Shown one piece after another: positions 12,140-23,079 of a DNA stretch of 64,000 bases. Numbering within the stretch: the first letter of the stretch is position 1; the number at the start of each line of letters is the position of its first letter. The stretch covers positions 63,893,184 to 63,957,183 of the forward strand of contig CM043942.1 in NCBI GenBank assembly GCA_014529385.2, read 5' to 3'. The position numbers and the translations under genes are program-made. The stretch is from Adiantum capillus-veneris. Taxonomy: Eukaryota; Streptophyta; Polypodiopsida; Polypodiales; Pteridaceae. The notes under the pieces were generated by a model, which saw nothing but the letters and a program-made list of their open reading frames with translations, did not search any database and was not told where the DNA came from.

Positions 12140-13165
12140 CTACCTAGGTGGTTGTTGTAAGTAGTTTTCCCGCATTATAGAGGCAATCATGCCGCAATCA
12201 ATTTTCTTTCGCTTTTGCCATGGCACATTGTAATGCTCTAAACAAATCTTTGCACCAATCACATAGTTGCTCAATGTACAAAGAAACTGCATAAGTGTCA
12301 GTGGTTTTCGAATACAGACAAGCCGATTTTGGGTTGCAAAGCTTGGGGGCCGTCCAAGGATGTAGGGCATGCTCTGTGGGGTCTTTGATAGTGGTTGCTC
12401 GCTTCTCAATGGCCAATCGTAATGCCAACCCCAATCAATGACACCCACACGCATCACAACCTCCTTAGTGAAGTCGGTCATGATGTTCCATGGGTGCAAG
12501 TCACAATGTATAATTCCTTTGATGTGTGGATGTGGCATGTTATTCACAAGAGCATCCATAAAAGAAGGCATCCAATTGAGCATATGCTTGCACATCTCTA
12601 ACTCTTTCGCTATGGGGGGCATCTAGGATCTTCTTTTTGAGCCACCAATAGGTTGGAAAATTTGCCTTTGGGTGGTGGAACACACTCTAACATGTCACCC
12701 AGATCCATTCCATTGAAACAAGGAAAAACCAGGGACCATGAATCTTGATGTGTTTGTGCTATGCATCTAACGATGCCCCTGTGGAACAACTGCACGCTTG
12801 CCTCTAGAGAGAAAGATTGGCGGCTCTCTACATCTTCTTTGAAGTATTTGACCGCATACTGCACTTGTGGTGGCAACCAAGTGACGCCTTCAATTGTGCA
12901 CTCTGACGCAACTCTGTAGCATCCTTTCCCAAGATTTTGACCATGTTTGATAGCTTCGGGTGTGAGGTAAACACCAATGGCACACTGAGACATAAAATGG
13001 GTGCGTAATAAATGCTCGCGGTTTGTCCTAGCTTCTATATCTGATCTTTTTACTACTGCATCTTGAGAGGATGTTGTTGAATAAAAGATGCATCTAGCTT
13101 TGTTGCTATGGATATCTTGAGCATCAATATTGCACGCCCTGTTTTGACTTTGACCTCTCTACATG
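12140..13165 (-). pseudogene. Protein-kinase-like domain protein, frame-disrupted
   Basis: On the minus strand an open stretch from about 13165 passes the ATG at 12993 and encodes a kinase-like N-lobe. It has a glycine-rich loop candidate (LGKGCYRVAS), the VAIK-type lysine in QYAVKYFK and a candidate helix-C Glu in SLEASVQLF. Near 12620 the frame shifts by one base into a C-lobe with the catalytic loop IIHCDLHPWN (Arg of HRD replaced by Cys) and VIDWGWHYDWP in place of DFG. The substitutions suggest an atypical or inactive kinase fold. About 640 bp separate it from the RING-like remnant on the same strand, so the two could once have been one gene (inference). The single frameshift makes this copy a likely pseudogene unless an intron removes it. 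Confidence 0.6.
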
Positions 13166-13343
13166 CCATATATTAGTCCAATGCTGTAGCTTGGCTAAAT
13201 TCTCATCCGTTGGTGCATCAACACCCAAGTCTCTTAAGCATTGTGTTGACACAGGGTTAGCCGCACTGCGCTCTAGCACACCTAGGGCTAATGATGCCCG
13301 CCTTAAAACTTTCGAAGCCTGGCCACAAGAATCAACCCCAATC

Positions 13344-13372
13344 GGGGGGGGGGGGGGGGGGGGGGGGGGGGG
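13344..13372. repeat. Uninterrupted run of 29 G
   Basis: A homopolymer of 29 guanines. At the equivalent place in the 3' LTR (about 25806) there is only AGGGGAGAGAG. Confidence 0.95.
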
Positions 13373-13558
13373 AGCTTAATAATGAATTTAATAACAAACA
13401 AATGTTTTTTTCCTCTCCTTTCTACATGCTGTCACCGCCACCTCCCTCCTTGACTAGCACGCCCACAGTGGGCTGTCCCTCCTTTGGCATCACCCTTCCC
13501 CCCCCCCCTCTCCTCCATTATCCCCTCTTCCTCCTTCATTATCACATGCAACCAAATC

Positions 13559-13604
<46 letters not shown>

Positions 13605-13668
13605 CCTCGTTCCTCAACCCGGAAGCAAGGGGGCCGCCATGCATGAGAGAAGCAAACTACTCTCTCTC

Positions 13669-13720
<52 letters not shown>

Positions 13721-13736
13721 CACCCTCTCCCTCACT

Positions 13737-13788
<52 letters not shown>

Positions 13789-13843
13789 TCCTTCTCTCTC
13801 TCTCTCTCCCCACCCTCGCCCACATGCTCCCTCACCCTCTCCC

Positions 13844-13891
<48 letters not shown>

Positions 13892-13907
13892 CCATTGAAT
13901 TAATTTC

Positions 13908-13960
<53 letters not shown>
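13559..13960. repeat. (CT)n tracts in the 5' LTR
   Basis: Several long CT tracts are separated by short unique pieces (CCCTCGTTCCTCAACCC, CCCTCGCCCACATG, CCCCCATTGAATTAA). Open frames through them are artefacts. Confidence 0.95.
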
Positions 13961-13962
<2 letters not shown>

Positions 13963-14185
13963 GCCGTTTTTTGACCTAGTAGACAACAGTTCACTCTTTT
14001 GACCATAACTTGCTCATCCGAACTCCGATTTAGGTGATCTATAGCCTCAATCGAAGAGCACGAAGCCCTCTACACATTGATGTAAAGATATAATTTTTTT
14101 GTGTAATGGAAGGCTTTGCTGTAACAGCATCTCAGAACTGAAAAAACTGTCAAAACTTTGCATTTTTGTTGCCGACTTGAAGGCA

Positions 14186-15115
14186 ATGTCAGACAAAACT
14201 CGCAAGGGTGGAAAAGCCACACTCGCCATGGAGAATGATGCAAAATCTCCAAGGAATTTGGATGCTAATCCAACCACATCATCTACAACAACGGAAGCAA
14301 TGATCATGGCTTACTTGATCTCGTTACAAGAAACCGTCAACAAACAAGGTGAAGAGTTGCGCGCACTTGCAATGGAGAATGGTACTTTAAGAGTTCTCAT
14401 TGTGGAGAATGAGCACCCCAAGAAGGTTCTTGAAATGCAAACAACACGCTTGATGCATCTTGAGAATGAAGTTCAAGAATGTAAACGCTCTCTTGTGGAC
14501 ATGAATGTATTGAAAGAGCGCTTGAGCAAAGTTGAGAGTGATCATGTATTGAAAGAGGAAACAATAGATACAATAGGACATGATGTATGTGAGATGAGAA
14601 ATGCATCCAAATCATGGGCTGATATATGTAAGGATAATGTGGTTTCTACATCTCCTATCACGCAAGCCATTGTCCAAGCAAAGAATGTAGAGAATGTGGA
14701 CACTCAAGAATTACACGAACGACAAAAACGCTCAAAGAATATCGTCATTCGTGGAATCAAGGAGGAAAGCATGGAAACACCCCAATCTCTTGCAGTTGCT
14801 ATTGAAGATTTTTTTGCTACACACTTTGGCATGTCAGGAATCATGGCTTATGGTGCACATCGAGTTGGAAAACAAGGAGTCCCTCGCTCGGGAGAAAGAC
14901 CTATTGTATGTACCATGGCTGATGAGGTAAAGAGAAAGATCATCCTTGACAATGGTTGGATCTACCTCAAAGGAACAGGTTGTAATGTATATGAGGATTG
15001 CACTATTATGCAACAAAATGTACGTCGCAAAGCATATGAGGAAAGCAAGAAGGTTAAGGTATCACCTCAAGAAAAAAAGCCACTTAAGGAGGATGCAAGT
15101 CCACCCAACAAATAG
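14186..15115 (+). CDS. LINE ORF1 protein (nucleic-acid chaperone, coiled coil plus RRM-like)
   Basis: The ATG at 14186 opens an intact frame of 309 residues. The first part is Lys/Ser/Thr-rich. A heptad-like coiled coil covers roughly residues 45-130 (LQETVNKQGEELRAL, LENEVQECKRSL). The C-terminal half has the L1 ORF1 pattern: KRSKNIVIRGIKEE (first strand of the RRM-like fold), HRVGK, RPIVCTMADEVKRKIIL, then a basic tail. Such proteins trimerise and coat LINE RNA. The stop is followed after 6 bases by the ATG of ORF2, a typical bicistronic L1 spacing. A longer frame reaches upstream to 14099 but only with a non-ATG start. Confidence 0.8.
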   Translation: MSDKTRKGGKATLAMENDAKSPRNLDANPTTSSTTTEAMIMAYLISLQETVNKQGEELRALAMENGTLRVLIVENEHPKKVLEMQTTRLMHLENEVQECKRSLVDMNVLKERLSKVESDHVLKEETIDTIGHDVCEMRNASKSWADICKDNVVSTSPITQAIVQAKNVENVDTQELHERQKRSKNIVIRGIKEESMETPQSLAVAIEDFFATHFGMSGIMAYGAHRVGKQGVPRSGERPIVCTMADEVKRKIILDNGWIYLKGTGCNVYEDCTIMQQNVRRKAYEESKKVKVSPQEKKPLKEDASPPNK

Positions 15116-15121
15116 GGACAC

Positions 15122-18100
15122 ATGATCTATGAGACCAACTCACGCTTGCGAATAAGCTTTTGGAATTGTAATGGGTATCCATGGAATGCGGGAATTGGCA
15201 TTGATGAGCTTACAAATGACTCCGATGTGATACTTCTTGTCGAAACATGGGACCGTGATGCGCAACGAATTCTTGGATTTGACAAATACGATGTGCATTC
15301 TTTGATGTGGGCCAAAAATGCAAAGCAACGAAGAGGCCAAGGAGGCGTAGCATGTATGATCAAAAAGGGTTTGAAAGATGTTTCCATTGTCAAAGAAGAT
15401 AAGTATAAACGCTACTTATGGCTGAAAATCAGCCCACCAAATGGTCAAGTCATGTTTGTGGCCGGTTGCTACATTCCTCACTATGACTCCAACTTTTATG
15501 CTTTCTTGAATATGGATAGAGATCAGCCCTTTGTTGAACTAGAGGAAGACATTGCTCATTACAAGGATCAAGGTGAAGTCATTGTTTTTGGAGACATGAA
15601 TGCTCGCACAAATATGCTACAACACGACACACAACAAGTAGACATGCCGCATGTCTCAAGAAGAATGGATGACTCATACATGTATAATCGAAGTTCTAAT
15701 GATGCAAAAGAAGTGGATCACTATGGAAAGTCACTTCTACATATGTGCAATAGTACCGGAATGCTCATTGCAAATGGTGTATCTCTATGGCAAGGCACCA
15801 ATGACTTTACATGTAGAAAGCACAACGGTGCTAGCGTGATTGACTATATGTTGTTCTCGGAAGCCACTCTAGAATGCATACAAAGCTTTACACTTGGTGA
15901 ATGGAATCCGGAATCAGATCATAGGATGTTATGTATTGACCTCAAGTGTGGTAAACGGCCCGAGCATGTAGCCTCCAATCATGATGTGAATCATTTGTAC
16001 CTATGTCTAGACTTCAAACAAGCACTTATATATATGCTAATATGGTGGACCAAATGTTAAGCATGATCGAGCATCAAGAGAGCCCAACATTAGAATTCAA
16101 GTGGAAATTTTTCAAAGAAGTAATTTTCTCTTGTGCGAAGGAATGCTTTTCGGTGAAACACATGTCTTGCAAAAGGTCTAAGAAGGGTAGCACCAAGAAG
16201 AAATGGTTTGACATGGAATGTAGTCAAGCCCGAAAACACTTGCTAAGTTTGGATGCAATCAAAAACAAGGAAGTTTACTTGGATGTTCACACACATACAA
16301 AGCACTTGTTCAAAAGAAGAGGAGAAGGTGGGAAGTCGAAAAACAACTTCTTTTAGCACAAGAGAAAGCACATGCATGTGGCAAGTTTTGGCAAAATCTA
16401 AAATTAAGGCAAGCGCGTTGAGAGCTTTGGTGACTTGACTCTTGAGGATATGTATATGCATTGTAAGAATCTCTATGAGCAACCCAATGTTGATAAGATG
16501 GAGTGTTGTAGCTCCCTTCCGTTTATGTCTCCCTTCTTTACCATTGAAGATGTATGCCGCGCGCTTGAGAAACTTGCTACTCGTAAGGCAGGTGACCTTC
16601 AAGGTGTCAAGGCTGAAATGATTAAATGGACAAGCAAGAAAACACGATATTGGATATGCGATATGTTTAACCTTGCACTTCAGTATGGCATGCCTCATGA
16701 TTGGAGTGCAAATTGGATCAAACCTTTGCACAAAGGAGGAGATGTAAACAATGTGAACAACTATCGCACTATAATGGTTGGTTCTTTAATGGCAAAGTTA
16801 TTTGGATGTATCATGGAGATGAAGATAAGTGAATGGGCTGAAAAGAATGGCAAACGTGCACTTGGCCAAGCAGGTTTTCGAAAGCATCATAGCACTATTG
16901 ATCACCTTGTCACTCTTCGAGTTCTTATGGAAGCGTCTCGATTGAAAGGAAAAAAGTTGTATTGTTGCTTTGTGGATTTCAAGAAAGCTTTTGACATGGT
17001 ACCACGAGGAAATCTTTGGAGACGTATGCAAAGCCTTCAAGTACCGAGAGAATTTATGCATGCAGTCTTTCGCATCTAGCAAAAAGTGATATGTCGATTA
17101 CATATGGGAGATGGAATTTCAGAATTTTTTGCAAGCACTATTGGTGTCAAACAAGGATGCCCACTTTCCCCAACCCTCTTTGGGCTACTCATTGATGAAT
17201 TGGAATGCATGGTTCTTGACTTTATGCAGCAAGAAGGCATAGAAGAGTTTAAGATTGGAAATGCGATGATCATGCTTTTGCTTTATGCCGATGATGTAGT
17301 GCTCTTGGCACATACCTTAGAAGATGCACAAAAGCTTATGAGTGTCTTGGAACGCTTTTGCCTACATAGAGGGCTGATCGTGAATGGATCCAAAACCAAG
17401 GTTATGCTTGTAAAGACCCTCAATGATGAAAATCCATGCATTGTATATAACAATGAGAAACTTGAAGTGGTAGATCACTTCAAGTACCTTGGCCTTGAGG
17501 TTCCATCCAATCATAAATGGAAGGATTGTGCAATGCGTCGCTTGGAAGCTGGAAAGAGGGCCTATTATGCATTTGAGAACATGTGCAATGCAGGAGAGAT
17601 CAAGTGTTGGGCTCTCAAAAAGTACCTCTTTGACACATTGGTGACACCGTTGCTTCTTTATGGAGTGGAGGTGTGGGGTGGAAGCATCGGGAAGTCTACT
17701 TGGAAAGAATTTGAGAATGTCCAAAAGCGTTTTCTCACCAACTTTGTCCAAGTCAAGACACAAACACCCTACATGCTCTTACTTCTTGAGTCCGGATTGG
17801 TTCCCATTGAGGTCTTGGGCATGCAAAGGGTTGTGGAGTACATGCGTAAGACACAATGTAGCCCTTTGCATTGACTTCCTAGAATCGCATATGAAGCAAG
17901 TCAAATGGTTCAAAAGACATGCAAGAGCAAAATACTAAGTTCGGGGTGGATGCTTGATATCAAGAAATGGTTTGGAAGATGGGATGCATGTCACTTGGTC
18001 AAGGATGCGTCGATCGACTCCCAAGTTAATGAGGCCTTCTTACAACGCCAATGTATCACGGCTTGGGAGAAATCCGGAGATTCTCGCTTCAGCCATTACA

Positions 18101-18507
18101 CCACACACGTTGCCCCAAACTACAAATCTCTCTTCTTCTCGGAACGAGGTAACCGAACCCATTCCTACATCCTTGAGCCCATTCCGTTGAGTGCGATCCG
18201 CACCATTGCCTCCATTCGTCTTAGCTCCCATTCTCTACGCTGCGAGACAGGACGTTGGGGCACCGGCGAGGAGTGTCATCGACTTTGCACCTTATGCCCT
18301 CGTCAAGTGCGAGAGAGTGAGTACCACACACTACTTGAGTGCTCAGCTTTTGACCACATTAGGTCCTCTTTTCCCCATATATTCAGCCATGATCTCTCCC
18401 TACATACCTTCCTCTCCCAACCACGATGTGGACTCTCTATTGCGACGCTCATTTCAGTCATTTTTGAGCATCGAGAGTCACTTATGAACTCCACTCACAC
18501 CACGTGA
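15122..18507 (+). pseudogene. LINE ORF2: endonuclease, reverse transcriptase and zinc finger, frame-disrupted
   Basis: The ATG at 15122 opens an APE-type endonuclease: FWNCNG, LVETW, VFGDMNAR, GASVIDYML and ESDHRML are the expected active-site blocks. The frame shifts near 16010 and twice between about 16300 and 16430. From 16435 one frame runs to 18507, broken only by TAG at 17077 and TGA at 17872. It holds the RT blocks: GFRKHHST, YCCFVDFKKAFDMVP, GVKQGCPLSPTLF and LLYADDVVLLA with the catalytic Asp pair. The C-terminus has CHRLCTLC...EYHTLLEC, the zf-RVT type finger of plant L1 elements. The protein would nick target DNA and prime reverse transcription. With three frameshifts and two stops over about 1,100 codons, this copy cannot make a full ORF2 protein but is not very old. 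Confidence 0.85.
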
Positions 18508-18560
18508 CATGTTCATTTGGTCCCATAGGTCATATTTGACCTCCCAGGACGATAATAGAA

Positions 18561-19330
<770 letters not shown>

Positions 19331-19397
19331 CATTCTCACACACTTACCTCTACACACACACACATACACTCTCTCACACCCACACACACTTGCCCAG

Positions 19398-19461
<64 letters not shown>

Positions 19462-19636
19462 TGTAGGCGACCCAGCCATAAAAAAATGATCTTTCTTATA
19501 CTTTCGTTACCACACAACCACACACACACACAAACCCATATACATACACACACACACACCCACTCTCTCCCGTACGCACTCCCCTCACTCGAGTTCCTCT
19601 CTCCCTCTCTCATGCGCCCTTGTGACTGGTCGGAGA

Positions 19637-19670
<34 letters not shown>

Positions 19671-20230
19671 TTGCTCATAGCTAGCCTATGAGACACACAC
19701 ACTAGAACTCATGAATGAACATGCACACCCACCATCACAGAGGTAAATACACCCAAGCATGCACACACAATGCACATGTATAGACAAGATCAACCAACCA
19801 AGGAATTACGAGAAGGCCATCGCAAGAAGAACGATCCCAATGCACCCACATAGTCGCACCCACGGCGAGCATGTGCATAGTAACATAAGGAAAATGCGAC
19901 CAGAAGGTGCCCCAATACGACATGGTGGGATCACACAACAAAGGACCAGGAGCGGCAACATAAAATGACACCAATTTTGACAGCATTAACCTCACACTAG
20001 CCACCTGAACCATTGACAACACCCATTGTAAATGCTTCGATATCCACTCTTCTCTAATAACCTAGCCAACAGCTAGTGAATTGTAAAAAACTCCCCACCC
20101 CACTCTTACCTCCCTTCTCTATATCTATACCTTCTCTCCCTCTCTAGTTCTCTCACTAGAGAGGCATCTAGACTCTCTACAGTGACCATTGGGTATTTGC
20201 AAGGACCATTGGTAAGGACCACCTCTCAGG

Positions 20231-20240
20231 CCTATATAAA
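20231..20240 (+). promoter_or_regulatory. TATA-box candidate in the Tat-like 5' LTR
   Basis: CTATATAAAC lies about 970 bp before the proposed LTR end. The segment around it (about 20128-20492) is missing from the 3' LTR. Confidence 0.45.
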
Positions 20241-21202
20241 CAGGACTCCGCTAAGCACAATGGGGACATAGAAAAATAACACACTGGAGGTACCACCCAG
20301 GCTCCATGCACTCTACATTCCATACACCACTAAGCACATAATGCACCTCACTAGCTAGGGAGCTCATGGTGTCATGCTTGTTGCAAGCATGGGAATTCTA
20401 GCATTGGCAACATCACCACCACCACCAGTCTACCCACACCATGGTTGACCTACTAGTCATGGCCACCCTATGCACATAAGAGACTCATTATCACCCTGCA
20501 AGGCAGCATGACCACACTAGGATTGAGTGCATTGACACCATGCTACCCTGGGCCACTCTCGATGTTAGTGATTGATGTTGCTGGCGGCTTCATCATCTTG
20601 GTGCTTCCCTCAACTAAGCTCCTGCTAACGTGCTAACACTGCTAACTCCAAAGTTCGCCATGCACCATATAATGCCTGCATTCCATCATGCATCCCCAAT
20701 GTCAAGAGCAAGGTTGGTATCAACCAAGATCACGGTTTTTAAGTATCATCATCATCAATAAAGTGTGCAATTCTATCATGATCTTTGAGTCCATTCTCTC
20801 TTCTCCTTAGCTTTGTTCTCCCCATATCCATGGGATGATTCTTCCCTTTCAGATCTCTCTGTTTGTATTTCATCAAGTGCACCATCCCTAGTCAATCATG
20901 CTCCATTATGACCTTTGTCACATACCTCTCTCGTGCACACACTCCTGACTGTTGACTAGGAATTCTCTCTATTTGGACGTGGCTATCTCATCGTTTTATG
21001 TTGGCTACCTAGATGGCATCTCACTCCTGCCACTCTAGGTCATCTATATCTATGTCCTAGTTGCATACATGCTAGGTGGTCCCCCCCCCCCTTCCCCATT
21101 GTGGTAGATAGCTTTGCTATCTCTCCTGTGATGATTGTGGAGTCCTAACGTCAGGAGGAGGTGTAGAGGCCACCCCTCCTGGCACGCAATTTCCTGCTAT
21201 CA

Positions 21203-22084
21203 TTTTTCTTGGTGCCCCATACTGAGGATCCTCTCATGAAACCTTTTAGTTTACAAGATTGAAAATCCTAACATTTTGTGGATGGATGAGTGGTTAGCAA
21301 GGTTTGCTAACTGGACGACAAAAAAGAAGAGCTCCAAGCACAGCTAGATGAACCTTGCATCTCCATTGAGGCTCGAGTGCCAGGCGTAATGGTGATAGAT
21401 TTGCAGTGGGAAAGGCAATTAGCATGTCAAATCAATGGATATACATAGCCCGTGTGCCAAGGAGAAGAAGGAGGAGGTCGAGACCGTGTCCGCAACCTAC
21501 AACCAAACCACAACAACAAGATAGAGGGATCAACACAATAGAGAGTCAACACTATTCTACTTCAAGAAATGGGTAACTCAAGTCACCGAGGTAATTATCA
21601 CAGTCAGTTTCCAAGTCGCACCTGATGTTGCATCACAGATAATGGAATCACATGTTCACGCTCTCACTAGAGGGACTAGGGATCTACTAAGTCTATTTCA
21701 GGAAAGGACACCACTCTCTCCCACAAGTTTTGACAGTGACTAAGTACCTCTAAGCTTCATATGAGTCAGTACAACCTACCTTAAGGCAGATCACACATTC
21801 CGATATGAGTACGTTCAATCAAGGTAATACTAGATTGGAAGGTTCACTACCAGCACATCATCAACACGATACTGGGAGGGGAGTGCTTATTTGAGGTTTT
21901 GGCATCAGATCAGCCATTTGTCCTACCTTTGGTACAAGGCAATGTACCATTTGAGATTTTAATCTATGTTCTAGTATAGAAAGTGTATACACGCCTTCTT
22001 GTAAAAAAATAAAAATAAAAAATCTTTTGGTTGTAAGCTAAGCAATGTGTCTTTCTAGCTCTCTCTCTATCTCTCTCAATAATC
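21203..22084 (+). other. Untranslated leader of the Tat-like element
   Basis: It begins with a possible primer binding site, TTGGTGCCCCATACTGAGG, which is a weak match to tRNA-complementary sites of plant gypsy elements. No coding region was seen until the gag ATG. It contains a C-run at 21079-21090 (within the preceding LTR) and no other recognisable feature. Confidence 0.4.
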
Positions 22085-22920
22085 ATGGCAAGTGTAGAAT
22101 TTCCAACATTTAAAGGTAAGAAGGGGGAGGATTTGGTAGCAGATTTCTTAGATGACTTTGAAGAAGCATGTGTAGTAAGAAACAAAGACACAGATGAATC
22201 TTGGGTTAGAATCTTTAAGCATATCATGAAGCTAGAAGCTAGGTTGTGGTACAATGCACTCTCACAAGCAACCAAGGATAATTGGGAGCTCCTAAAAATT
22301 GCTTTTAAGGGGCGTTTTGGGAGAGGTACCACTTCTAAGAAGTTGTGGGACAAGTTGAGAGACTTGAAGCAGGAGGGTCTTTTAGAGTATGCCACCTATG
22401 AGTCCAAGTTTGTGGATTTGTGGGAATGGTGGGTTGAGTCACTGGCAAGAGGAGAAGCTACACCCGATTGCCTAAAAAAGAACCGGTTCACGCATGGCTT
22501 GTGGCTGCCGCTCAAGGGGAAGGTGAAGGGTAGATTCTCGGCTATGTATGAGCTAGCCGTGGAGATTGCTTACCTTAAGGAAAAGAAAATGTGGATGAAA
22601 GCCAAAGAAACTGAGTCAAAAAAATCAAGAACATCGAATCAACCACCAACCATGACAACCACCACTCCACCTCCGCCACCACACTGGCTCCTGGGGTAAG
22701 AAATGACCAACAAGATATGTTGGCCCACATTACTAATCAGGATCAGATTTGTCTATCCACTTGATACAGCAAGGAAGGAATCAGGAGAGTGATCAAGACC
22801 CGGGAAGAGCACGATGACAAAACAGGGAGTATTACTGCTACAACTGTGGAGAAGATGGTCACGGTATGTATTACTACCCCCAACCGCAACAACCCTATAA
22901 TAGAGGAGGCAAGAAAAACC
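22085..22920 (+). pseudogene. Gag of the Tat-like element
   Basis: The ATG at 22085 opens 204 residues starting MASVEFPTFKGKKGED. The retrotransposon-gag capsid region follows (WVRIFKHIMKLEARLWYNAL, LKIAFKGRFG, LEYATYESKFVDLW, FTHGLWLPLKGKV), and the frame ends in a Pro/Thr-rich tail at 22699. In another frame at about 22836-22874 the zinc knuckle is visible as CYNCGEDGHGMYYY. The last Cys of the CCHC pattern is Tyr, so the knuckle is broken. Gag would form the virus-like particle core. Confidence 0.75.
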
Positions 22921-23079
22921 AATTGTCATCCCCTAGAGAGAGAGAGCACCTCCACCCCGAGCACCAACCCCACCAACACAAATTCTACATCCACCCCAGG
23001 CACCACCACAAGCACCCATTCCACCTCTTCCACCAACACCACCACTTGATCGCACTGTAAATATATAGCCGTCGCATCT

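Larger units (their letters stand above)
13247..13960 (+). repeat. 5' LTR of the Tat-like element, first part
   Basis: It matches 25718 onward of the 3' LTR, including AATCAACCCCAATC, GAGCTTAATAATGAATT, CTAGCACGCCCACAGTGG, GGGGGCCGCCATGCATGAGA and the CT blocks separated by CCCTCGCCCACATG. It is interrupted by the LINE inside a CT tract near 13960. Confidence 0.85.
13961..18563 (+). mobile_element. L1-like LINE inserted in a CT tract of the Tat-like 5' LTR
   Basis: Two consecutive coding regions (an ORF1 with an RNA-recognition fold, and an ORF2 with endonuclease, RT and a C-terminal CCHC-type finger) replace nothing in the LTR. The 3' LTR copy runs through the same CT-rich region without this 4.6-kb block. 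The left edge follows a CT tract at CACAGCCG. The right edge is GGACGATAATAGAA followed directly by a CT tract. The target duplication cannot be defined because the target is (CT)n. No poly(A) tail was seen. About 5 kb is a normal L1 size. Confidence 0.8.

Noticed and set aside
13291-14006. Ser-Leu-rich protein of 227 residues and its Arg-Glu antisense
   Set aside because: These are CT tracts of an LTR, open in all frames only because the dinucleotide repeat lacks stops.
21079-21100. C-run as an alternative polypurine tract or LTR border of the Tat-like element
   Set aside because: It is a pyrimidine run on the coding strand, on the 5' side, and no TG start follows it. The border at 25718 has a proper purine tract.
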